A stretch of DNA of 10,070 nt from Thermoplasmatota archaeon (GTDB taxonomy: Bacteria; Pseudomonadota; Gammaproteobacteria; Burkholderiales; Thiobacillaceae), in the NCBI GenBank assembly GCA_023475455.1, contig JAMCVR010000123.1, forward strand, positions 1-10,070, given 5' to 3'. Under the pieces are notes generated by a model. It was not told the DNA's origin and did no database searches. It saw only the letters and a program-made list of their open reading frames with translations. Each line of letters opens with the position of its first letter. Position 1 is the first letter of the stretch. Positions 1 through 5,773 of the stretch are shown here, one piece after another. The position numbers and the translations under genes were made by a program.

Positions 1-110
1 TTCCTCCCCACACCCGGTCACCCTCATGCAGTTGCGCTTCGCTTCGTTCGTCGTGATCAACTTACGGTGGGACTTCCACCCACAAGAGTGCGCCCGTGCC
101 GGGCGCACAT
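1..110. other. Left-edge non-coding flank with two small hairpins
   Basis: No convincing gene is visible. Plus-strand frame 1 is open from the edge to a stop at 136-138, but its translation is Arg/Pro-rich and resembles no family I recognise. Two inverted repeats follow each other: GGTGG/CCACC at 66-70 and 76-80, and a perfect 8-bp stem GTGCGCCC/GGGCGCAC at 88-95 and 101-108. The region could be the tail of a gene or mobile element lying left of the window, but I cannot name one. Confidence 0.35.
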
Positions 111-111
111 G

Positions 112-139
112 AAAAAAGCCCCGCTTGGGCGGGGCTTTT
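112..139 (-). terminator. Rho-independent terminator after the tusE-like gene
   Basis: A perfect 11-bp inverted repeat (AAAAGCCCCGC at 114-124, loop TTGG, GCGGGGCTTTT at 129-139). Read on the minus strand, the GC-rich stem is followed by a run of six T (complement of A112-A117), as expected for an intrinsic terminator 18 nt beyond the stop of the minus-strand gene at 157. On the plus strand the T run is only four long, so it may also act more weakly in that direction. Confidence 0.9.
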
Positions 140-156
140 GACGATGCCGGTTCGGC

Positions 157-489
157 TCACACGCAGCCGGTCGGCTTCGGGGTGCCGGCGTAGCGGCCTG
201 CCTGCTTGGCGGGGCCGAACGGGAACAGGTCGAACAGGAATTTCTTCTCGCCCCATTCCGGGCCGAATTCTTCCTTCAGCCCCTTCTGCAGAAAGCGCAG
301 ATTGGGAGCGGTGCCGTTCTGCGCGAAGAAGTCGCGCATGTAGTGGATGATCTTCCAGTGGTTTTCGCCCAGTTCCAGATTGTCTTCCCTGGCCAGTTCG
401 ACGGCCAGTTCCTCGGACCAGTCTTCCAGATTGACCAGATAGCCTTCGGGGTCGGTTTCGACGATTTTGCCGTTGATTTCACGTTCCAT
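157..489 (-). CDS. tusE: TusE/DsrC-family sulfur-carrier protein (single C-terminal cysteine)
   Basis: A 110-residue protein of the DsrC/TusE family, cytoplasmic carriers that take persulfide sulfur on a penultimate cysteine and pass it on in tRNA thiolation (TusE) or dissimilatory sulfur metabolism (DsrC). The family pattern is clear: EGYLVNLEDW near residues 15-24, EDNLELGENHW at 35-45, LFPFGPAKQ at 88-96, and the C-terminus KPTGCV with Cys109 penultimate. The second conserved cysteine of true DsrC (11 residues before the last) is Gly98, so this is TusE-like or a single-cysteine DsrC paralogue. The ATG at 489 is preceded by AAGGA (497-501) at good spacing; an upstream in-frame ATG at 543 would lie in the promoter and was rejected. 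The gene has its own promoter and terminator, so it looks monocistronic. The neighbouring rhodanese could supply sulfur, but that is inference. Confidence 0.88.
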   Translation of the reverse strand: MEREINGKIVETDPEGYLVNLEDWSEELAVELAREDNLELGENHWKIIHYMRDFFAQNGTAPNLRFLQKGLKEEFGPEWGEKKFLFDLFPFGPAKQAGRYAGTPKPTGCV

Positions 490-527
490 GGTGCAGTCCT
501 TGCGTTCAATAAAAATTGCGATGACGC

Positions 528-556
528 ACCATAGAATAACCAAGTAATTTAGTCAA
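528..556 (-). promoter_or_regulatory. Sigma70-type promoter for the tusE-like gene
   Basis: On the minus strand, TTGACT (complement of 551-556) and TATGGT (complement of 528-533) are separated by exactly 17 bp (534-550). This matches a housekeeping promoter 39 bp upstream of the ATG at 489, giving an expected leader of about 32 nt. It lies between the rhodanese stop and the tusE-like start, so the tusE-like gene need not depend on chrA-operon transcription. Confidence 0.65.
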
Positions 557-581
557 CCACTCCCAATGGGTAGGTGCCGGT

Positions 582-956
582 TTATTTGCGGGCGATTTTC
601 CCGCCCGCCGCCTTGTACGCCTCGATGCCGCCCTCGATGAAGCGCGCCTTGACGCCTGCGGCCTGCAGGCGGTCGACCACGCTGTTCGACACGCCGCCGC
701 CGCGCACGCAGTAGATCACCACGTCGAGGGTGCGCGGGACGGCATCGATCCAGGCATCGATTTTTTCGGGATTTTTCCACAGCGCGCCGGGGATGGTTTC
801 GCCGGACGCGGCGTAATCGGCTTCGCGCCGCACGTCGAACACCAGCATGCTGTCGGGGTCGAGGTCGGCGGGTTGGAGGGTGCGCGGCGCGTCCGGACAC
901 TTTTCGGTCGGATTGGCGCAGCCGCAGCGCTTCAGGGGTCGGGTTCCGGGTTCCAT
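582..956 (-). CDS. Rhodanese-domain sulfurtransferase, downstream of chrA
   Basis: A 124-residue single-domain rhodanese. Visible hallmarks are the N-terminal strand motif VFDVRREADY (39-48), the segment TIPGALW (54-60), the active-site loop YCVRGGGVS with presumed catalytic Cys83, and the C-terminal FIEGGIEAYKAAGG (106-119). The loop is longer and more glycine-rich than the common CxxGxR type. Rhodaneses next to ChrA transporters tend to have loops of this general kind. An N-terminal extension carries Cys11, Cys13 and Cys20, which might bind metal or sulfur. The ATG at 956 lies 7 bp after the chrA stop, and its GAGGA RBS (961-965) overlaps that stop, so translation is probably coupled. Possible roles are sulfur transfer to the TusE-like protein encoded next, or a partner in chromate resistance. 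Family assignment is firm; substrate is unknown. Confidence 0.85.
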   Translation of the reverse strand: MEPGTRPLKRCGCANPTEKCPDAPRTLQPADLDPDSMLVFDVRREADYAASGETIPGALWKNPEKIDAWIDAVPRTLDVVIYCVRGGGVSNSVVDRLQAAGVKARFIEGGIEAYKAAGGKIARK

Positions 957-963
957 GCCGTCC

Positions 964-2301
964 TCACATCAATAACGAATAAGCCAGCCCGAGCAGGGCG
1001 CACACGCCGATGACCTTCATGATGTCGGCCTTGTATTTCCACAGGGCGACGAAGGCGGCGACGGCGACGATGACCGGGAACCCGTCGAAGACGCCGGCGA
1101 ACGGCGCGTCGGACGTGCCCTGCGGCCAGAAGGTGTGCCAGGCGAAGAATACCGCCAGATTGAGGATCACGCCGACCACCGCCGCGGTGATGCCGGTGAG
1201 CGGCGCGGTGAAGCGGATTTCGCCGCGCGTCGCCTCGACCAGCGGGCCGCCGACGAGAATGAACAGGAAGGACGGCAGGAAGGTGAAGAAGGTTGCAACG
1301 GCGGCGCCGGCGAGGCCGGCCGCCACCGGGTTGGCGAAGACTTCCTTGGAGACGCCGCCGAGGTAGCCGATCCAGGTGACGATCATGATCAGCGGCCCCG
1401 GGGTGGCTTCGCCCAGCGCCAGGCCGTCCATCATCTGCGGGCCGGTCAGCCACTGGTAATGCTCGACCCCGCCCTGGTAGACGTAGGGCAGCACGGCATA
1501 GGCGCCGCCGATGGTGAGGAAGGCCGCCTTGGTGAAGAAATCGCCCATGTGGTAGAGGTCGGGGGCGCCCTGAATCGCTGCCATCGCCCCCAGCCAGATC
1601 AGCACGAAGGCACCGAGCTTGAGCGCAATCTTGCGCCAGGTGAAGCGCGCGTGAGCCGGCGGCGGGGTATCGTCGTCGATGATGGCCGGGCCGTACTCCT
1701 TGGCGCTGGCACCGTGGCCGCCGCCGCTCTTGAACTTGTGCGGCGCGAACTTGCCGCCGATCGCGCCGAGGAGCCCCGCGGCCAGCACGATCCACGGAAA
1801 GGCGATATCAAAAACGAAAATGCCGATGAAGGCCAGCGCCGCCATCCCCCACAGCACCTCGTTCTTCAAGGCCCGGCTGCCGATGCGCCATGCCGCGAAC
1901 AGCACCACCGCGACCACCGCCGGCCGGATGCCGTAGAAGATGCCCTGCACCAGCGGCAGGTCGCCATACGCGAGATAGAGGCCCGCCAGCAGCGACAGCA
2001 GCAGGAAGGACGGCAGGAAGAACAGCACGCCGGCGATGATCCCGCCGCGTATGCCGTGCATCAGCCAGCTGATGTAGATCGCCAGCTGGGTCGCCTCGGG
2101 GCCGGGCAGCAGCATGCAGTAGTTGAGCGCATGCAGGTAGCGGTGCTCGGAAATCCAGCGGCGCTTCTCCACCAGCTCCTGGTGCATCATCGAAATCTGG
2201 CCGGCGGGGCCGCCGAAGCTGACGAAGCCGAGCTTGAGCCAGTATTTGAAGGATACGCCCAGGGTGACGGGCGCGGGTGCGGTGGGGTGTGCGGCGTCCA
2301 A
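964..2301 (-). CDS. chrA: CHR-family (ChrA-like) ion transporter, two-domain form
   Basis: A 445-residue polytopic membrane protein of the CHR superfamily in its long, duplicated form. The first half holds LGFVSFGGPAGQ (24-35) and LLPGPEA (64-70). The second half repeats the pattern as FLTIGGAYAVLP (261-272) and LGEATPGPL (296-304). A hydrophilic linker of about 40 residues (184-222) separates the halves. The start is TTG at 2301: an in-frame TGA lies two codons upstream, a GGAG RBS sits at 2310-2313, and the nearby ATG at 2308 is out of frame. Classical members export chromate, which fits the adjacent rhodanese. CHR proteins encoded near carboxysome loci in Thiomicrospira-group bacteria have been linked to inorganic-carbon uptake, so with sbtA and cso genes next door that role is also possible. 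Sequence alone does not decide. Confidence 0.88.
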   Translation of the reverse strand: MDAAHPTAPAPVTLGVSFKYWLKLGFVSFGGPAGQISMMHQELVEKRRWISEHRYLHALNYCMLLPGPEATQLAIYISWLMHGIRGGIIAGVLFFLPSFLLLSLLAGLYLAYGDLPLVQGIFYGIRPAVVAVVLFAAWRIGSRALKNEVLWGMAALAFIGIFVFDIAFPWIVLAAGLLGAIGGKFAPHKFKSGGGHGASAKEYGPAIIDDDTPPPAHARFTWRKIALKLGAFVLIWLGAMAAIQGAPDLYHMGDFFTKAAFLTIGGAYAVLPYVYQGGVEHYQWLTGPQMMDGLALGEATPGPLIMIVTWIGYLGGVSKEVFANPVAAGLAGAAVATFFTFLPSFLFILVGGPLVEATRGEIRFTAPLTGITAAVVGVILNLAVFFAWHTFWPQGTSDAPFAGVFDGFPVIVAVAAFVALWKYKADIMKVIGVCALLGLAYSLLM

Positions 2302-2669
2302 GAATCATGCTCCAAACGTGGGTGGATAAAACCAGGCTTGGACGGGACGCCGTCTTGCAGGTGAAATGTTCACCCCGACGCCGGGGGCTCTGGTACCCCG
2401 ACTGTGCGATTTTAGCGTATTGCCGCGCAGTGCCGCAATGCGCGTGCTTCATTGGGCAAAGGGGGAGGCCGCGCGTCTGACGGCGGGGTGGGTATGGCTT
2501 TGGAATTCGGATGGTGTGCCCGCCTGCTCTGCCGGAACACTAAAAACAGCGTGAATAACCATTCATGATAATTAATGTAATCTATTAGAAAACGATATTA
2601 TCAGTTATGGATTATCTCTCTTAGGATGGGTTGGTAGTCCCAATCGGGTGTTCTTAGCAGAGGCCAACC
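2302..2669. other. Divergent chrA/sbtA intergenic region
   Basis: 368 bp without a supported gene, separating divergent chrA and sbtA. The chrA-proximal half is GC-rich and holds an 8-bp direct repeat ACCCCGAC (2372-2379 and 2395-2402, 23-bp period) plus a small CCCCG/CGGGG hairpin (2373-2386). It may carry the chrA leader, but no clear promoter was found. From about 2540 base composition switches sharply to AT-rich, typical of a regulated promoter, and leads to sbtA with an AGAGG RBS at 2659-2663. Short reading frames here look like chance. Confidence 0.6.
2552..2601 (+). promoter_or_regulatory. Putative LysR-type operator and promoter of sbtA
   Basis: An AT-rich block holds the palindrome TGAAT-AACC-ATTCA (2552-2565). 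Starting within it, 20 bp at 2561-2580 (beginning ATTCAT) match 14 of 20 positions, ungapped, with the site upstream of csoS2 at 5663-5682. Downstream, TATTAT (2596-2601) could be a -10 box, with the poor -35-like TTAATG (2572-2577) 18 bp before it. A weak -35 overlapped by an operator is typical of LysR-activated promoters. Assignment to the CbbR-like protein encoded nearby is inference. Confidence 0.4.
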
Positions 2670-3644
2670 ATGTTCAGTCTGTCCAATATGCTGATCCCTG
2701 CGATCCTGTTTTTTGCACTGGGCTTCATTGCACAGTTGATCCGCTCGGATCTGAAATTTCCCGCAGATCTCGCCAAGGTGCTTTCGATCTATCTGCTGGT
2801 CGGGATCGGGCTCCATGGCGGGATTGAGCTGGCCAAGGCCGACCTCGCCAGCGCCATCGCCGCGATGGTCGCGGCGTTGGGTCTCGGCTTCGGGTTGCCC
2901 GTCGTCGCCTATGCCATTCTTTTGAGGGCGGTTCGCATCGACCGGCTGAACGCGGCAGCCATCGCGGCGCACTATGGTTCCGTCAGCGCCGGAACGTTTG
3001 TCACCGCGATTGCCTTCCTCGACGCCATGAAGGTTCCTTACGAAAGTTACCCTGTGATCATGCTGGCCATCATGGAGTCGCCCGCCATCATCATTGGTCT
3101 TGCCCTCGCGAACATGGCGCGCAAGGGGCAGGGCGATGGCCACGAGAAGCGGGTGAGCCGTGAATTGGTGCATGACGCCTTTACCAACGGCAGCGTCGTG
3201 CTTTTGCTGGGCAGTATGCTGATCGGCGTGATCGCGCAACCGGCCGGGTTGAACAAGATTCTGCCCTTCTACGACACCATGTTCATGGGCGTGCTAAGCC
3301 TGTTCCTGCTCGACATGGGCATGGAAGCCTCGCGCCGCATCGGCGACTTCAAGCGAGTCGGCCCGTCGCTGCTGGCCTTCGGCATCGCCATGCCGCTGAT
3401 CGGCGCCGCAGTTGGCCTTTCCGTCGGACACTGGGTGCTTGGATTCGGCGTTGGCGGCACGCTGCTGGTCTCGGTTCTGGCGGCGAGCGCCTCCTATATT
3501 GCAGTGCCGCCCGCCATGCGTCTGGCGATTCCCGAGGCCAGCCCGGCACTGTTTCTGACGCTGTCTCTAGGGGTCACCTTCCCCTTTAATGTCATTGTGG
3601 GCATCCCGCTATACTTCAGCGCCGCCCAGTGGATCTCGCGCTAA
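2670..3644 (+). CDS. sbtA: SbtA-type sodium-dependent bicarbonate transporter
   Basis: A 324-residue, very hydrophobic protein of the SbtA family (Pfam DUF897), inner-membrane Na+/HCO3- symporters of CO2-concentrating mechanisms. About ten membrane segments fall into two halves: residues 8-146, then a charged cytoplasmic loop (about 149-167, ARKGQGDGHEKR), then 171-320. Family motifs are GSVSAGTFVTA (103-113) in the first half and SASYIAVPPAMRLAIPEASP (273-292) in the second, the regions that line the transport site in the cyanobacterial homologue. It is shorter than cyanobacterial SbtA (about 370 aa), as is usual in proteobacteria. The ATG at 2670 follows an AGAGG RBS. It is intact: its 3' part is the original of a 699-bp duplication. 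The next cistron begins 15 bp later. Together with sbtB and the cso operon it would supply bicarbonate to carboxysomes. Confidence 0.92.
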   Translation: MFSLSNMLIPAILFFALGFIAQLIRSDLKFPADLAKVLSIYLLVGIGLHGGIELAKADLASAIAAMVAALGLGFGLPVVAYAILLRAVRIDRLNAAAIAAHYGSVSAGTFVTAIAFLDAMKVPYESYPVIMLAIMESPAIIIGLALANMARKGQGDGHEKRVSRELVHDAFTNGSVVLLLGSMLIGVIAQPAGLNKILPFYDTMFMGVLSLFLLDMGMEASRRIGDFKRVGPSLLAFGIAMPLIGAAVGLSVGHWVLGFGVGGTLLVSVLAASASYIAVPPAMRLAIPEASPALFLTLSLGVTFPFNVIVGIPLYFSAAQWISR

Positions 3645-3807
3645 CCGGTAAGGAACGTCATGAAACCCGTCAAACGCATCGAAATCATAATCGAGGAAAT
3701 CGAGATCGAGAACGTCATCGAGGAGCTTGATCGTATCGGCGTCGTCGGCTACACCATCGTGCCCCGTGCCGGTGGCCGGGGCGAGCGCGGTGTGCGCTAC
3801 GAAAGCG
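3107..3807 (+). repeat. Tandem duplication, copy 1 (sbtA 3' half to sbtB 5' half)
   Basis: 701 bp reading identically to 3806-4506 with an exact 699-bp period, by manual comparison. It covers the second half of sbtA from codon 146/147, the intergenic RBS, and the first 49 codons of sbtB. The two copies share a 2-bp CG at the junction (3806-3807), consistent with illegitimate duplication at microhomology. I saw no mismatch, so it is either very recent, maintained by conversion, or an assembly artefact. Confidence 0.95.
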
Positions 3808-4343
3808 CGAACATGGCGCGCAAGGGGCAGGGCGATGGCCACGAGAAGCGGGTGAGCCGTGAATTGGTGCATGACGCCTTTACCAACGGCAGCGTCGTGC
3901 TTTTGCTGGGCAGTATGCTGATCGGCGTGATCGCGCAACCGGCCGGGTTGAACAAGATTCTGCCCTTCTACGACACCATGTTCATGGGCGTGCTAAGCCT
4001 GTTCCTGCTCGACATGGGCATGGAAGCCTCGCGCCGCATCGGCGACTTCAAGCGAGTCGGCCCGTCGCTGCTGGCCTTCGGCATCGCCATGCCGCTGATC
4101 GGCGCCGCAGTTGGCCTTTCCGTCGGACACTGGGTGCTTGGATTCGGCGTTGGCGGCACGCTGCTGGTCTCGGTTCTGGCGGCGAGCGCCTCCTATATTG
4201 CAGTGCCGCCCGCCATGCGTCTGGCGATTCCCGAGGCCAGCCCGGCACTGTTTCTGACGCTGTCTCTAGGGGTCACCTTCCCCTTTAATGTCATTGTGGG
4301 CATCCCGCTATACTTCAGCGCCGCCCAGTGGATCTCGCGCTAA
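3660..4343 (+). CDS. SbtB(1-49)-SbtA(147-324) in-frame chimera created by duplication
   Basis: A 227-residue open frame. Residues 1-49 are identical to the start of intact SbtB, through its T-loop region (VPRAGGRGERGVRYES). Residues 50-227 are identical to SbtA residues 147-324: the central cytoplasmic loop plus the last five membrane segments, including the SASYIAVPP motif. The fusion is in frame because the 699-bp unit is a multiple of three. It keeps the native sbtB RBS (AAGGA, 3650-3654), so it is probably translated. The PII fold is cut in half and the transporter half lacks its partner, so neither parent function is expected from it alone. It might pair with full SbtA, interfere with it, be inert, or not exist if the assembly is wrong. 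Intact sbtA and sbtB flank it, so nothing essential was lost. Confidence 0.75.
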   Translation: MKPVKRIEIIIEEIEIENVIEELDRIGVVGYTIVPRAGGRGERGVRYESANMARKGQGDGHEKRVSRELVHDAFTNGSVVLLLGSMLIGVIAQPAGLNKILPFYDTMFMGVLSLFLLDMGMEASRRIGDFKRVGPSLLAFGIAMPLIGAAVGLSVGHWVLGFGVGGTLLVSVLAASASYIAVPPAMRLAIPEASPALFLTLSLGVTFPFNVIVGIPLYFSAAQWISR

Positions 4344-4506
4344 CCGGTAAGGAACGTCATGAAACCCGTCAAACGCATCGAAATCATAATCGAGGAAATC
4401 GAGATCGAGAACGTCATCGAGGAGCTTGATCGTATCGGCGTCGTCGGCTACACCATCGTGCCCCGTGCCGGTGGCCGGGGCGAGCGCGGTGTGCGCTACG
4501 AAAGCG
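3806..4506 (+). repeat. Tandem duplication, copy 2
   Basis: The second copy of the 701-bp repeat, identical by eye to 3107-3807. It supplies the SbtA-derived C-terminus of the chimera, its stop codon, the RBS of the intact sbtB, and the first 49 codons of that gene. After 4506 the sequence continues into the rest of sbtB, where copy 1 instead re-enters sbtA. Confidence 0.95.
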
Positions 4507-4652
4507 TGCAAGGCCTCGGCAACGTGCTGCTGACGATCGCGTGCGACGAGCGGCAGGCCGCACAGGTGATCGAGACTATCCGGCCCATCCTCAAACGCTA
4601 TGGCGGCGTCTGCCTGGTGTCGGACGCGATGTGGGTGATCCACGACTCATGA
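4359..4652 (+). CDS. sbtB: SbtB-like PII-family regulator of SbtA
   Basis: A 97-residue PII-like protein directly after the transporter genes. The alternating pattern MKPVKRIEIIIEEIEIENVI, then VGYTIVPRAGGRGERGVRY (29-47, T-loop-like) and a second half ending LVSDAMWVIHDS fits the ferredoxin-like PII fold; in cyanobacteria such trimers bind adenyl nucleotides and bind SbtA on the cytoplasmic side. It lacks the cysteine-containing CGPxGC C-terminal loop of many cyanobacterial SbtB proteins (only Cys62 and Cys85 are present), so any redox control seen there is not expected. The RBS AAGGA sits in the 15-bp gap after the chimera's stop. Its first 49 codons duplicate those of the chimera. The stop (4650-4652) overlaps the 3' end of the convergent LysR-type gene by 6 bp. 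The effector ligand is unknown. Confidence 0.85.
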   Translation: MKPVKRIEIIIEEIEIENVIEELDRIGVVGYTIVPRAGGRGERGVRYESVQGLGNVLLTIACDERQAAQVIETIRPILKRYGGVCLVSDAMWVIHDS

Positions 4653-5597
4653 TCGGGTGACGCGGCGCCGCGTCCGGCTTGCCGGTCGTGGCTGCGGCAG
4701 GGTCACCACACGGCCGGCCTCGTTCAGCACGAAGTCGTGGAACGCCTGCACAATGGGCGTCATGCGCTTGCCGCTGCGATGGACCAGATACCACTCCTTC
4801 ATGATCGGAAAGCCTTCCACGCTCAGGATGGCGATCCGCCCCAGTGCCAGCTCGAATTCCAGGGTGTGCATGGAAACGATGCCCAGTCCCAGGCCGGCCA
4901 TCACCGCATGCTTGACTGCCTCGTTGCGGCTCATTTCCATCGAAGTGTTGAGCTTCACGTTGCGCTGGTCAAAGAAACGCTCCACGGCGTTTCGCGTTCC
5001 CGAGCCGCGCTCGCGCAGGATGAAGTTCTCAGCCACCAGGCGGCCGAGCGGGATGCGGCTTGTCTGTGCAAGGGGATGATCCGGGCGTGCAATGATGACC
5101 AGGGGGTTCTGCATGAAGGCCTGGGCATTCAATTCCAGGTTGTCCGGTGGTGTTCCCATGATGGCCATGTCCGGGATGTTTTCCTGCAACTGGGCTACCA
5201 GTTCCTCACGGTTGGTCACATCGAGATGAACCTGCGTCCCAGGGTGATGCTTGATGAATTCGGCCAGTAGATAGGGCGCGAAATATTTGCCGGTGCTGGT
5301 AACGGCGAGCGAGAGGGTTCCCCGCTTTACGCCTTTCATGTCATCCATCACCGATTCGATGTCGCGGAACTGCTGCGCGATGGCGCGACTGAAGGCGACC
5401 ATCTCCTTGCCCGCTTCGGTCAGAAAGATCTTTTTCCCCATCTGTTCGAACAACGGCATGCCCACTTCCTGCTCCAGTTGCTTGATCTGGGTGGACACCG
5501 CGGGCTGGGTCAGGTGCAGTTCCTCGGAGGCGCGGGTAAAGCTGGAATTGCGCGCCACCGCCTCCAGCAGCCGCAACTGGCGAAAGGTCATGTTCAT
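4647..5597 (-). CDS. cbbR: LysR-family transcriptional regulator, CbbR-like
   Basis: A 316-residue LysR-type regulator. Residues 4-62 form the winged helix-turn-helix (FRQLRLLEAV, SFTRASEELHLTQPAVSTQI, PLFEQMGKKIFLTEAGKEM), very close to CbbR proteins that control Calvin-cycle and carboxysome genes. A linker helix and an effector-binding domain of two alpha/beta lobes follow (about 90-295), including GTLSLAVTSTGKYFAPYLL. The last 20 residues are Arg/Pro-rich. The ATG at 5597 follows an AAGGA RBS (complement of 5606-5610); a second ATG two codons on is also possible. It is divergent from csoS2, where cbbR normally faces cbbL, and convergent with sbtB (6-bp overlap). It probably activates csoS2 and perhaps sbtA through sites at 5663 and 2561, and may autoregulate. 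The family is certain; the CbbR role is inferred from similarity and position. Confidence 0.87.
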   Translation of the reverse strand: MNMTFRQLRLLEAVARNSSFTRASEELHLTQPAVSTQIKQLEQEVGMPLFEQMGKKIFLTEAGKEMVAFSRAIAQQFRDIESVMDDMKGVKRGTLSLAVTSTGKYFAPYLLAEFIKHHPGTQVHLDVTNREELVAQLQENIPDMAIMGTPPDNLELNAQAFMQNPLVIIARPDHPLAQTSRIPLGRLVAENFILRERGSGTRNAVERFFDQRNVKLNTSMEMSRNEAVKHAVMAGLGLGIVSMHTLEFELALGRIAILSVEGFPIMKEWYLVHRSGKRMTPIVQAFHDFVLNEAGRVVTLPQPRPASRTRRRVTRS

Positions 5598-5662
5598 GGC
5601 TGTTTTCCTTCAGGGCCAGATTTTAAACCCATACAAATAATGGAATGGTAATAATAATATTT

Positions 5663-5697
5663 ATTCATTATTAATTATGAATGTCGCTCCGTATATT
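5663..5697 (+). promoter_or_regulatory. Putative LysR-type operator and csoS2 promoter
   Basis: The 176-bp gap between the divergent cbbR-like gene and csoS2 has an AT-rich block. Positions 5663-5682 (beginning ATTCAT, ending ATGAAT) are nearly palindromic, with 16 of 18 inner positions symmetric, and contain LysR-type T-N11-A spacing. A -10-like TATATT lies at 5692-5697; the -35-like TTATTA (5668-5673) 18 bp upstream is poor and overlaps the operator, as in activator-dependent promoters. The cbbR-like promoter probably lies in 5600-5662. Confidence 0.5.
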
Positions 5698-5773
5698 TGG
5701 CAACAAGGGTGGGATCGGCGGAAGCCCGACGCGCCTGATCCAACGATTAACTGCTGAAGCAAGGAATATATCC

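Noticed and set aside
490..543. Longer tusE start at the ATG at 543
   Set aside because: It would place the coding sequence across the sigma70-like promoter and add a hydrophobic stretch absent from the family; 489 has an RBS and matches family length.
1135..2364. Long plus-strand open frame opposite chrA (409 codons)
   Set aside because: Its translation is rich in Arg, Gln, His and Glu with no domain, as expected for the antisense of a GC-rich membrane protein gene.
2372..2402. Direct repeats ACCCCGAC as a CRISPR-like or iteron array
   Set aside because: Only two 8-bp copies, no regular spacers, and no replication or Cas genes nearby.
3047..3938. Minus-strand open frames across sbtA and its duplicate, including identical proteins twice
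   Set aside because: They are antisense to sbtA, and their duplication is simply the 699-bp tandem repeat.
5681..5773. Longer csoS2 start at the in-frame ATG at 5681
   Set aside because: It begins inside the operator-like site, has no RBS, and adds residues unlike CsoS2; the ATG at 5774 has AAGGA at proper spacing.
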